Below, piece after piece: positions 17,569-24,739 of a stretch of DNA of 29,316 nt. Below the pieces are notes generated by a model. It saw nothing but the letters and a program-made list of their open reading frames with translations. It was not told the DNA's origin and did no database searches. Each line of letters opens with the position of its first letter. Position 1 is the first letter of the stretch. Location of the stretch: contig CAJWLW010000028.1 of NCBI GenBank assembly GCA_913042885.1, positions 1 through 29,316 on the forward strand, written 5' to 3'. The DNA is from an uncultured Lentisphaeria bacterium (GTDB lineage Bacteria; Verrucomicrobiota; Lentisphaeria; JABSQK01; CAJWLW01). A program made the translations under genes and the position numbers.

Positions 17569-18297
17569 ATGGCACACGTTGACAAATCATGGGACCACCA
17601 GCAGCTGCGGGCTGTATCGTTAGACCCCGGGGAAGCCCATGTGTGGTATGTCGACACCGACACGGCCGGATGGCCGCTCGAGAACCTCGCGACACTGCTG
17701 TCGCAGGACGAGACCACACGGGTCGACCGCTTCAAATTCGATCATCTGAAGCGGCGATACACGATTTCGCATGGTGTTCTCCGGCAACTTCTAAGTCGAT
17801 ACACGGATACAGCGCCGAATCAGTTGCAGTTTGTGCACAATCAAAATGACAAGCCGTCGCTGGCCTGTGGTTCGGTACAATTCAACATCTCCCATTCCCG
17901 CCACGAGACATTGCTGGCATTCACTGCAACGCAGACGATCGGCGTCGACCTGGAGATTGTCAGGGACAGCGTGTCCTGTCTCGATATTGCCCGACGTTTT
18001 TTCTCCGCCGTCGAGGTTGGCGTGTTGGCCGCGACACCGGAAGCCGAACAGCGATCGACTTTTTTTCGCTGCTGGACGCGCAAGGAAGCCTACGTCAAGG
18101 CCAGGGGTGACGGTATTGCTGCGGCAGCGAGCACATTTACTGTTTCCCTCGAACCGGATCGACCGTCATTGATTGACGGCATAAATGACGACCTCGATTG
18201 GACGCTTACCAATCTGCCGGAGATCGAATCGTTCAAGTCGGCGCTGTGTGTCCGCGGCAGCGTCGATCGTGTTCGCTGCTTTGCGCTATTGCCGTGA
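17569..18297 (+). CDS. Sfp-type 4'-phosphopantetheinyl transferase
   Basis: This 242-residue enzyme moves the phosphopantetheine arm from CoA to a serine of carrier proteins. The family signatures are clear: FNISHSRHETLLAF near residues 104-117, GVDLEIVRD (magnesium-binding Asp and Glu) near 125-133, and FFRCWTRKEAYVKARGDGI near 165-183, with the essential WxxKEA as WTRKEA. The length fits Sfp/EntD/AcpT enzymes rather than the short AcpS. The ATG lies in the loop of a small hairpin and has no visible Shine-Dalgarno. A GT2 gene begins 19 nt after the stop, so it probably heads the glycan cluster. No carrier protein, polyketide or peptide synthetase gene is in the window; its partner could be the fatty-acid acyl carrier protein encoded elsewhere. 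Confidence 0.92.
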   Translation: MAHVDKSWDHQQLRAVSLDPGEAHVWYVDTDTAGWPLENLATLLSQDETTRVDRFKFDHLKRRYTISHGVLRQLLSRYTDTAPNQLQFVHNQNDKPSLACGSVQFNISHSRHETLLAFTATQTIGVDLEIVRDSVSCLDIARRFFSAVEVGVLAATPEAEQRSTFFRCWTRKEAYVKARGDGIAAAASTFTVSLEPDRPSLIDGINDDLDWTLTNLPEIESFKSALCVRGSVDRVRCFALLP

Positions 18298-18316
18298 CGA
18301 CCTGGAGAAGATGCGA

Positions 18317-19279
18317 ATGAAGCTCAGTGTCATCGTCCCGACGCACAATCGCCCGGAGTCCCTGGGCCGGACGCTGGCGGCGTTGTCAGCACAGACAATC
18401 GACCGTGACGCTTTCGAAGTCATCGTGGTGGATGACGGATCGACGACGGAAAATCGGACAGCCGGCGAGGCAATCACCGCAGAGCACGGGTTTACCTGTA
18501 TTGCCCAACAACAAGCCGGTCTTGCTGCGGCACGGAACGCAGGCGCCGAGCGCGCGACTGGCCGTGTCCTTTATTTCCTCGACGACGATGTCGTACCGCA
18601 ACAGGACGCACTCGACGAACTGCTGCAGTGGCATGAGCGCACCGACAAGCCGGTCGCGGTGCTCGGTTCCCTGCCCTTTCCGGAGGAGATTCGCAGGAAC
18701 CCGTTCATCTGGTACCTGGACCACTGCTGCCACTACGAACCATTCCGCCATCCGGAGAAGTATCCCGGTGGCAAGCCGCTGCCGCCAATGAACGGAAATT
18801 CCTCGATCGATCGTGAGACTTTTTTCGAGCTTGGCAAGTACGACGAGCAGTTCCGCCAGTACGGTGCGGAGGACAACGAGCTGGGCATCCGGGTGATGGA
18901 GGCGGGCATCGAGGCGCTGTACAACGAAAGGGTCGTCGGTCATCACTATCATCTTAAAGGCTTCGAGGACTACTGCGGGGACCAGGAGAAGGCGGGCGAG
19001 TCGATCATCCGGCTGTATCGCAAGTATCCGGTGATTAAAGACCACAAGAATATCGACATGATGATCGCACCGTTCAGCGAGCTGCCGCTGCGCAAGAAGA
19101 TACGCCGACTGATCATGCAGGCAACGCTGGCGCTGCCGGCGGTGCTGTGGGCACCGCGCTGTTTCATCCAACTGTTCGGGCACTGCTACGGCATGCGGCT
19201 GCTGCTGGCGCCGGCTTATCTCTGGGTTTCACACTATCACTATGCCGTAGGCATGCAGCGCGGGCTGGAACAGACATGA
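18317..19279 (+). CDS. Family 2 glycosyltransferase
   Basis: This 320-residue GT-A fold enzyme transfers a sugar from a nucleotide donor. The start MKLSVIVPTHNRPESLGRTL is the standard GT2 beginning, followed by VIVVDDGSTT and the metal-binding FLDDDVVPQQ near residues 88-97. The acceptor-side block GNSSIDRETFFELGKYDEQF with YGAEDNELGIR resembles the galactosyltransferase C-terminal module of chondroitin-synthase-like bacterial enzymes. GGAG at 18304-18307 lies 9 nt before ATG 18317; ATG 18311 in the same frame is too close. A hydrophobic stretch near the C-terminus (LLLAPAYLWVSHYHYAVG) may associate with the membrane. Its stop overlaps the deacetylase start (ATGA). Donor and acceptor are unknown. 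Confidence 0.9.
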   Translation: MKLSVIVPTHNRPESLGRTLAALSAQTIDRDAFEVIVVDDGSTTENRTAGEAITAEHGFTCIAQQQAGLAAARNAGAERATGRVLYFLDDDVVPQQDALDELLQWHERTDKPVAVLGSLPFPEEIRRNPFIWYLDHCCHYEPFRHPEKYPGGKPLPPMNGNSSIDRETFFELGKYDEQFRQYGAEDNELGIRVMEAGIEALYNERVVGHHYHLKGFEDYCGDQEKAGESIIRLYRKYPVIKDHKNIDMMIAPFSELPLRKKIRRLIMQATLALPAVLWAPRCFIQLFGHCYGMRLLLAPAYLWVSHYHYAVGMQRGLEQT

Positions 19280-20031
19280 GACAGCCGCCCATCCTGATGT
19301 ATCACTGGTTCCGGCGTAGCAGCGAACTGTCACAGAGCCGTTCGCCGCAGTTTGAAATCACACCCGAGCTTTTCGAGCGGCAAATGACGTGCCTGCGCCG
19401 GCGCGGCTACGAATCTGTTTCCCTGTCGGAGATGTTTGGCGGCAGGGCACTGCCGCAGAAACCAATCGTCATCACGTTCGACGACGGCACGCTGGATTTC
19501 TGGGAGTTCGGTCGACCGATCCTGCAGGCCTGCGGGTTCACTGCGACACTGTTCGTGGTAACACAATATGTGGGGACCGAAAGCAGTTGGGAGGCGGATG
19601 TCGGCGAACCGTCCCGGCCGCTGATGGACTGGGACCAGCTCCGCGCGCTGGCGGCGGCGGGCTATGAGATCGGCTCGCACACGCATACCCATCGAGAGTT
19701 GCCCCGACTTACCGACGATGAGGTTGCCGGTGAACTACGTGAGTCACAAGCAATCCTCGAAGCAGAACTGGGCGCGCCGCCGGCATGGCTGGCTTACCCG
19801 CGCGGCCGCTATAGTTCATCCCACAAAGCAGCAGCAGCAACGGCCGGTTACCATGGTGCCTGCGCCATAGCGCTGAAGTACCGCGACCTGGGTTACGGTG
19901 ATCGATTCGAACTCAAACGGATGACCATCAAGGGCACGGAATCGATGACCCGATTTCGCCTCCGCCTGCTGGCGGCACACTTTGTGCGCTATAGCGATTC
20001 GGTCGACCATGGTTTACAATCAACCGACTGA
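19276..20031 (+). CDS. Polysaccharide deacetylase (NodB domain)
   Basis: This 251-residue enzyme belongs to the carbohydrate esterase 4 family, which removes N-acetyl groups from polysaccharides. The NodB motifs are present: ITFDDGTLDFWEFG with the catalytic Asp and metal Asp, and EIGSHTHTHREL with the metal-binding HxxxH. LAYPRGRYS is the motif-3-like site carrying the substrate-binding Arg. The early ILMYHWF is typical of the PgaB/IcaB-type subgroup, often tied to exopolysaccharide. There is no signal peptide, so it may act in the cytoplasm on lipid-linked intermediates, or be exported another way. It starts within the stop of the preceding glycosyltransferase (4-nt overlap), pointing to co-translation and a shared pathway. 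Confidence 0.92.
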   Translation: MRQPPILMYHWFRRSSELSQSRSPQFEITPELFERQMTCLRRRGYESVSLSEMFGGRALPQKPIVITFDDGTLDFWEFGRPILQACGFTATLFVVTQYVGTESSWEADVGEPSRPLMDWDQLRALAAAGYEIGSHTHTHRELPRLTDDEVAGELRESQAILEAELGAPPAWLAYPRGRYSSSHKAAAATAGYHGACAIALKYRDLGYGDRFELKRMTIKGTESMTRFRLRLLAAHFVRYSDSVDHGLQSTD

Positions 20032-20056
20032 CGTTTACCTTTGCTACGCTTATAGT
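20028..20056 (+). promoter_or_regulatory. Possible internal promoter before the GtrB-like gene
   Basis: CTGACG (20028-20033) and TATAGT (20051-20056) are spaced by 17 nt, and the -35 overlaps the deacetylase stop codon. Four of six bases match at the -35 and five of six at the -10. It would give a short leader to ATG 20086. Plausible, but not more than that. Confidence 0.3.
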
Positions 20057-20085
20057 TACGTTTAGCGCCACGGGGTGTGGCTGAC

Positions 20086-21093
20086 ATGGCCGAAAGCGAA
20101 CAGACAGGCGACAACATGCAGGCGGACGCGCGCCGGGTGATCTCGTTTGTGCTGCCGGTGTACAACGAAGAAGGAAACTTGCCGGCATTGTATGAGAAAA
20201 TCACCGCAGCCGTAACCGGGTTGTCAGACGATTACGAACTGCTGTTTGTCGACGACGGCAGCACAGACGGGTCGCTGCAGACACTCGAGACGCTGCAGGC
20301 AAACGACAAGCGCATTTCAATTATCCAACTGCGCCGCAACTTCGGCAAGGCTGCCGCATACAACGCCGGATTCGAGCACACGAGCGGCGATATCGTGATC
20401 ACGATGGACACCGACCTGCAGGACGATCCGGATGAAATCCCCCTGTTCATCGAGCAGATCGACCGCGGTTTCGACATGGTCTGCGGCTGGAAACACAAGG
20501 GCAAGGGCTCGATGGACAAGACCCTGCCGTCGAAATTATTCAATCGTGTGGTCCGCGCGGTCACAGGTATTTCGCTGCACGATTTCAACTGCCCGTTCAA
20601 GGCCTATCGCCGCGAGGTGCTGGATGAAATCGACGTGTACGGCGAGCTGCATCGCTACATACCGGTGCTGGCAGTATCACGCGGCTTCACAGTCACCGAG
20701 GTGAAAATAAAGAATATGCCGCGCACCTCCGGCGAGTCGAAGTACGGCTTTGAACGGTATATGCGCGGCATGCTCGATCTGCTGACGGTGCTGTTCATCA
20801 CGCGGTTCGCGAAACGCCCGCTGCATTTTCTGGGCCTCGCCGGTCTGATTTTCTGCTCGACAGGCTTTGCCATCCTGTCGTTCCTGCTCGGTGCGCACGT
20901 GCTCTACAATTTCGATGTTCTCGCCGACCCCACCTGGAACATTCACAACCGCCCGATGCTGACTCTGGGACTGTTGTTGCTGATTATGGGTGCACAGTTT
21001 TTCTCGATCGGCCTGCTCGCCGAGCTGCTGATCACCATGAACGCGTCCAGCGGCAACGGATATTCCGTCAAAAAGATCCGGAAACGCTCCTGA
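20086..21093 (+). CDS. GtrB/ArnC-like polyprenyl-phosphate glycosyltransferase (GT2, membrane)
   Basis: This 335-residue protein belongs to the DPM1/GtrB/ArnC group, which loads a sugar onto undecaprenyl phosphate for later transfer outside the membrane. The GT-A domain shows ISFVLPVYNEEGNLPALYEK, LLFVDDGSTDGSLQ, NFGKAAAYNAGFEHTSGD, and the metal-binding MDTDLQDDPDEIP near residues 108-120. The NMPRTSGESKYGFERYMRG block precedes two C-terminal membrane helices, LGLAGLIFCSTGFAILSFLL and MLTLGLLLLIMGAQFFSIGL. I chose ATG 20086; GTG 20077 and ATG 20116 are alternatives. TGATG overlap couples it to the following GT4 gene. In other bacteria such enzymes serve glucosylation, aminoarabinose or teichoic-type decoration; the sugar here is unknown. 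Confidence 0.93.
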   Translation: MAESEQTGDNMQADARRVISFVLPVYNEEGNLPALYEKITAAVTGLSDDYELLFVDDGSTDGSLQTLETLQANDKRISIIQLRRNFGKAAAYNAGFEHTSGDIVITMDTDLQDDPDEIPLFIEQIDRGFDMVCGWKHKGKGSMDKTLPSKLFNRVVRAVTGISLHDFNCPFKAYRREVLDEIDVYGELHRYIPVLAVSRGFTVTEVKIKNMPRTSGESKYGFERYMRGMLDLLTVLFITRFAKRPLHFLGLAGLIFCSTGFAILSFLLGAHVLYNFDVLADPTWNIHNRPMLTLGLLLLIMGAQFFSIGLLAELLITMNASSGNGYSVKKIRKRS

Positions 21094-22253
21094 TGTCGAC
21101 ACCCGCGCGCCCCCTGCGAATTGCTGTCATCGGGCTCACCCATCCATTCCGCGGCGGCATTGCACATTACACCACCGTGCTATGCCGAGCCCTGGGGGCC
21201 AAGCACACGACCCAGCTGTTTGCCCTCAAGCGCCAGTATCCCGGGCTGCTGTTTCCGGGGTCGACGCAACTGGACAACTCCAATCGCCCGATCGAAATCG
21301 ATCACCAGCCTTGCCTCGATTCCCTCAATCCGCTTTCGTGGTTTGGAACGTATCGCCGCATCCGGGACTTCCAGCCGGACCTGCTGTTGATCTCCTGGTG
21401 GCATCCGTTTTTGGCGCCGGCTTTTGGCAGTGTGGCCCGACTGTGCCGGCGATTCGCCCGCATCCCCGTTTGTTTTCTGTGTCATAACGCACTGCCGCAC
21501 GAGCGATCGTGGATCGATAACGTGCTGCTGCGTTACGCGTACAGCACTGCTGCCGCATTCATCGCCCATTCCCAGGAAGACGCCGACAATCTGCAACTCT
21601 TCCGACCGGACGCCGATGTTCGGCAGAATCCCCATCCGGCATATGACGAATTCGGCGCCGATACCGCTCCGACGCAGGCTGCGGCACGCGAAGAACTGGG
21701 CCTGACAGGCAAGCGCGTCCTGCTGTTCTTCGGTTTTATCAGAGCGTACAAGGGGTTGCAATACCTGCTCGAAGCCATTGAGAAACTGCCGGCGACGGAT
21801 GCCTATCACTTACTGGTCGTCGGCGAATTCTACGAGCCGGTGTCCGACTATCCGGCTCTCGCCGGGTTGGTGTCGAAGAATCGCCTGACACTGGTCGACC
21901 GCTATGTCGCCAACGAGGAGGTGCCGAAGTTTTTCGCGGCAGCCGACCTGCTGGTGGTACCCTACGTGACGGCAACCCAGAGCGGGGTGATCCAGATCGC
22001 GTACAGCTTCGATGTTCCGGTCATCGCCACGCGTGTCGGCGGCCTGCCGGAAGTTGTCGACGACGGCGCCACGGGGTTTTTGGTATCGCCGCGAAGCAGC
22101 GATGCACTGGTGACGGCGATTCAGAAGTATTACGCGGCGGACCCGGCGACGTTCCGCCGCGGTATCGAGACAGCCCGCCACCTGTACTCGTGGGATCGTA
22201 TGGTATCAACCATTGAGGCAGTCGCCGAAGCGGTTCAGAACCCGCCCCCTTAG
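21093..22253 (+). CDS. Family 4 glycosyltransferase
   Basis: This 386-residue GT-B enzyme retains the donor configuration. The N-terminal domain has GGIAHYTTVLCRAL near residues 21-34, the usual glycine-rich acceptor loop. The C-terminal Rossmann domain opens at VLLFFGFIRAYKGLQYLLEA and continues through EEVPKFFAAADLLVVPYVTA and the donor-binding GVIQIAYSFDVPVIATRVGG with GATGFLVSP. It starts on the last base of the upstream stop codon. The stop TAG is the first arm of a small inverted repeat. In this cluster it likely adds a residue to a lipid-linked or surface glycan; substrate not predictable. Confidence 0.92.
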   Translation: MSTPARPLRIAVIGLTHPFRGGIAHYTTVLCRALGAKHTTQLFALKRQYPGLLFPGSTQLDNSNRPIEIDHQPCLDSLNPLSWFGTYRRIRDFQPDLLLISWWHPFLAPAFGSVARLCRRFARIPVCFLCHNALPHERSWIDNVLLRYAYSTAAAFIAHSQEDADNLQLFRPDADVRQNPHPAYDEFGADTAPTQAAAREELGLTGKRVLLFFGFIRAYKGLQYLLEAIEKLPATDAYHLLVVGEFYEPVSDYPALAGLVSKNRLTLVDRYVANEEVPKFFAAADLLVVPYVTATQSGVIQIAYSFDVPVIATRVGGLPEVVDDGATGFLVSPRSSDALVTAIQKYYAADPATFRRGIETARHLYSWDRMVSTIEAVAEAVQNPPP

Positions 22254-22270
22254 CCCGCCCAAATGGGCTA
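22251..22270 (+). terminator. Small stem-loop at the end of the GT4 gene
   Basis: TAGCCC (22251-22256, including the stop codon) pairs with GGGCTA (22265-22270) across an 8-nt loop. There is no following T-tract, so termination is doubtful. It spans the junction with the receiver-domain remnant. Confidence 0.25.
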
Positions 22271-22425
22271 TTCCGCTGCTGTCAATGCCCGGCTATGCGA
22301 GTGAACGCAACGTCGCGCCCAGCATCGGGAACGACCGAAATTTTCTACCAAAGCCGTTTACCAAGAACGAACTGGTGGAAAAGATATACGGTGTCCTCCA
22401 TGAACAGACGCCGGTCCTGCCTTGA
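22261..22425 (+). pseudogene. Remnant of a response-regulator receiver domain (C-terminal third)
   Basis: In one frame, 22261-22425 reads as the end of a CheY-like receiver domain: PLLSMPGYASE matches the family's '.vl.mSGY.....' strand and switch region, and FLPKPFTKNELVEKIYGVL matches 'fl.KPF....L...v...l', with the conserved Lys-Pro pair. The phosphoacceptor Asp and everything before it are missing. Upstream sequence in this frame is the antecedent GT4 gene read out of frame, and no start codon or Shine-Dalgarno is present for the fragment. Serine-Gly-Tyr is altered to Met-Pro-Gly-Tyr. The original gene was probably a hybrid histidine kinase or stand-alone regulator. The TGA stop lies inside the -35 of the next promoter. 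The rest of the 22254-22564 spacer holds only that promoter and two palindromes. Confidence 0.7.
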
Positions 22426-22450
22426 AGGTTAGTGGATTTTGCCGTATAAT
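22422..22450 (+). promoter_or_regulatory. Near-consensus sigma-70-type promoter for the SUMF1-fold/exporter genes
   Basis: TTGAAG (22422-22427), a 17-nt spacer and perfect TATAAT (22445-22450). Transcription would begin near 22457 and give a leader of about 108 nt before ATG 22565. This is the best promoter match I found in the window. The -35 overlaps the stop codon of the receiver-domain remnant. Confidence 0.7.
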
Positions 22451-22517
22451 ATTATGTTTCGTGTTGTCACTTCACTCTTCGACCCCCTGAGAAATGTGCC
22501 TAAGTTTCCGGCAGTCT

Positions 22518-22534
22518 GGAACTGTCACAGTTCC
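22518..22534. repeat. Perfect 7-bp palindrome in the SUMF1-fold gene leader
   Basis: GGAACTG (22518-22524), spacer TCA, CAGTTCC (22528-22534). It lies downstream of the promoter within the predicted leader, so it could be an operator or an RNA hairpin. A second palindrome follows 10 nt later. Confidence 0.6.
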
Positions 22535-22544
22535 CCGGTTCACA

Positions 22545-22554
22545 AGTGATCACT
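22545..22554. repeat. Perfect 10-bp palindrome AGTGATCACT just before the SUMF1-fold gene
   Basis: The ten bases are self-complementary and end 10 nt before the ATG, in the place where a ribosome binding site would be expected; no good Shine-Dalgarno is seen there. Binding of a protein here could affect translation or transcription. Confidence 0.55.
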
Positions 22555-22564
22555 GGACCCGTGT

Positions 22565-24739
22565 ATGTGTCGATATCACCTCCCGGTATGCGCTTTCGTA
22601 TTGCTGATAGCCAACCGCCTGCCCGGAGCATCGCCGCTGGTGCAGAGCATGACGATCAACGTGCCGGCGGTAGAACGCACGGTGATGGTTACCTATGATC
22701 TCGAGGCAGACAATGCCGCCGAAATCATTGTGGAATACACTCGCGACAGCATCTGGAATACGGTGTCAGCGGACCGCCTGACTGGGGATTTCGGACTTGG
22801 CATCGCTCCCGGCACCGGCCATTCGATCACCTGGGACTACTCGGACACATTCGACGGTGAAGCACCAACGCAGATCTTCTTGCGCTTGACCGCCGACGAT
22901 GGGAATCTCGTAGTCACCCTCCCCGGTGCCGTCGAGATTGTCTTCCGAAAAATTGAGGCGGGTACATTCACACAAGGCTCGCCAGAGTTGGAGCCGGGGC
23001 ATGAGGCCGACGAATCGCCGCAGCGTGCAGTAACTGTAAGCGAGGATTTTTATATGAGCATCTTCGAGATAACACAGGAACAATGGCTCGCTCTTACGGC
23101 ACCGGCTTTCGATCCACTGACCTGCGGGCAATTCAGCTCCTTCAATCCGAGCTTCCATTGGGGTGACTGCCAGCGGCCGGTCGAATCCGTCACCTGGGAC
23201 GATCTCATGGGGCCAGACGGCTATATTTCCCGACTGAACGACGAGAATCAGGGCACCTACAGTCTACCGACCGAGGCGCAGTGGGAATACGCCTGCCGTG
23301 CCGGCACGACAAGCGGCTTCAGCAACGGCACCGACCCGTCCGTCACCGACAACAGCCCAGACGCCAATCTCGACCCGATCGGATGGTATAACAGCAATAC
23401 GCTGCAACCGCAGCCGGTAGGCACCCGGGCAGCGAACGCCTGGGGACTCTACGACATGCACGGCAACGTTTCGGAATGGTGCAGCGATCTCTATGGCCCG
23501 TATGACGCCGGCGCCCAGGTCGACCCCACCGGACCGGAGACCGGGGACAACCGGATTGTTCGCGGCGGTGGGTGGAGCGACACCAGTGTCAACTGCCGTT
23601 CGGCCGAACGGGGCGACCTTGATCCGGCCGAGTTCGCCGGCAGTGTGGGATTTCGCGTCGCCGGCCAGGGGACGCCGGTGCTGGGCATTGCGGACTCCGC
23701 AGACTTCAGCGTGGATGGGAGATATTTTCTGGCCGTGCTCAGCGAGTACGACCGCAACGTCGAGCTCGGCGATCCGCAGTTTGAAACGCGCCACACCGCC
23801 GGTGCCGTTGCGACGTGGACTGTGACAAGCCCTGTTGCCGTTGCTTCGGGCGTACAATACCTGGCAACGCCCGCAACGGACGATGTCGTCATGAACGGCG
23901 ACACGACAGTCGAGGTGACGTGGGTGACGCAGTATCGTGTGCAGGTGGATACCGTGCTGAGCGGCAGCACCAATGTCACGGACGCCTGGTTCGATGCCGG
24001 CGATGCGGTGGCGATCACGGCGACGGCAGTGGCGGAATACAGATTCGATCATTGGGTTTTCGATGGCGATGCTGCCAACCCGATCACCGACAATCCGTTG
24101 CTGTTCAATGCGGCCGCCCCGGAAAATATCACTGCCGTATTCGATTTCGATGAAACGATCGATGTCGATGGGGACGATCTGCCGGACGCCTGGGAACGGC
24201 TATACTTCGACCCCGATGATTTATCCGTGACAGCGGCGGGCGATGATCCGGACGGTGACGGGTTGAGTAATGCTGTCGAATTCGGCAATCGCACCGACCC
24301 GACGACCGGCACCCTCTGCCTGATGCCGGGTTGGAACCTGATCGCGACACCGCTGGAACCGGACATGGCAACGACAATCAACGACCAGCTTGGCAGCGCC
24401 GCCACCAGCCCGGTGTGGCAATGGAACGGCAGCACCTATATCAACGTCGAACCAGAGTCGACGTTTGATGTCATGTTGCCGACCTTCGGCTACTGGGTGT
24501 ATGTGACCGGCACGCATTATGTCGAAATGCCGGGGATGCCGGTGGCCGATCACGACAAGCTGTTGGACGCCGGGTGGAACCTGGTCGGGGCGATCGCGGC
24601 CGGAACCATCGACCATGGGGATCTCGTGCTGGAGCTTTGGGGCTGGACCGATCGATACATCACTGTCGGCCGTGTCGTCGAACCATTCAAAGGGTACTGG
24701 CTGTACACCCCCACAGAGAGGAACATCGTATTACCATGA
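22565..24739 (+). CDS. Secreted multidomain protein: SUMF1/FGE-fold domain, InlB-like repeat, calcium-type linker, two GWN-type repeats
   Basis: This 724-residue protein starts with a signal-like hydrophobic stretch (LPVCAFVLLIANRLPGASP). Residues 25-120 are beta-rich. Residues about 125-370 form a formylglycine-generating-enzyme/SUMF1-type domain: IEAGTFTQGSPE, EITQEQWLALT, RPVESVTWDDL, YSLPTEAQWEYACRAGT, WGLYDMHGNVSEWCSD, RIVRGGGW and GSVGFRVA. Residues 450-535 resemble a divergent InlB B-repeat (FDHWVFDGDAANPITDNP..). DVDGDDLPDAWERLYF and DPDGDGLSNAVEF form thrombospondin-3-like calcium sites at about 540-580. Two C-terminal units share GWNL and GYW-Y (MPGWNLIATP..GYWVYV; DAGWNLVGAI..GYWLYT). 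The first active-site cysteine of true FGE appears replaced, so a structural or ligand-binding role is likelier. Its stop overlaps the exporter start (ATGA). Confidence 0.85.
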   Translation: MCRYHLPVCAFVLLIANRLPGASPLVQSMTINVPAVERTVMVTYDLEADNAAEIIVEYTRDSIWNTVSADRLTGDFGLGIAPGTGHSITWDYSDTFDGEAPTQIFLRLTADDGNLVVTLPGAVEIVFRKIEAGTFTQGSPELEPGHEADESPQRAVTVSEDFYMSIFEITQEQWLALTAPAFDPLTCGQFSSFNPSFHWGDCQRPVESVTWDDLMGPDGYISRLNDENQGTYSLPTEAQWEYACRAGTTSGFSNGTDPSVTDNSPDANLDPIGWYNSNTLQPQPVGTRAANAWGLYDMHGNVSEWCSDLYGPYDAGAQVDPTGPETGDNRIVRGGGWSDTSVNCRSAERGDLDPAEFAGSVGFRVAGQGTPVLGIADSADFSVDGRYFLAVLSEYDRNVELGDPQFETRHTAGAVATWTVTSPVAVASGVQYLATPATDDVVMNGDTTVEVTWVTQYRVQVDTVLSGSTNVTDAWFDAGDAVAITATAVAEYRFDHWVFDGDAANPITDNPLLFNAAAPENITAVFDFDETIDVDGDDLPDAWERLYFDPDDLSVTAAGDDPDGDGLSNAVEFGNRTDPTTGTLCLMPGWNLIATPLEPDMATTINDQLGSAATSPVWQWNGSTYINVEPESTFDVMLPTFGYWVYVTGTHYVEMPGMPVADHDKLLDAGWNLVGAIAAGTIDHGDLVLELWGWTDRYITVGRVVEPFKGYWLYTPTERNIVLP

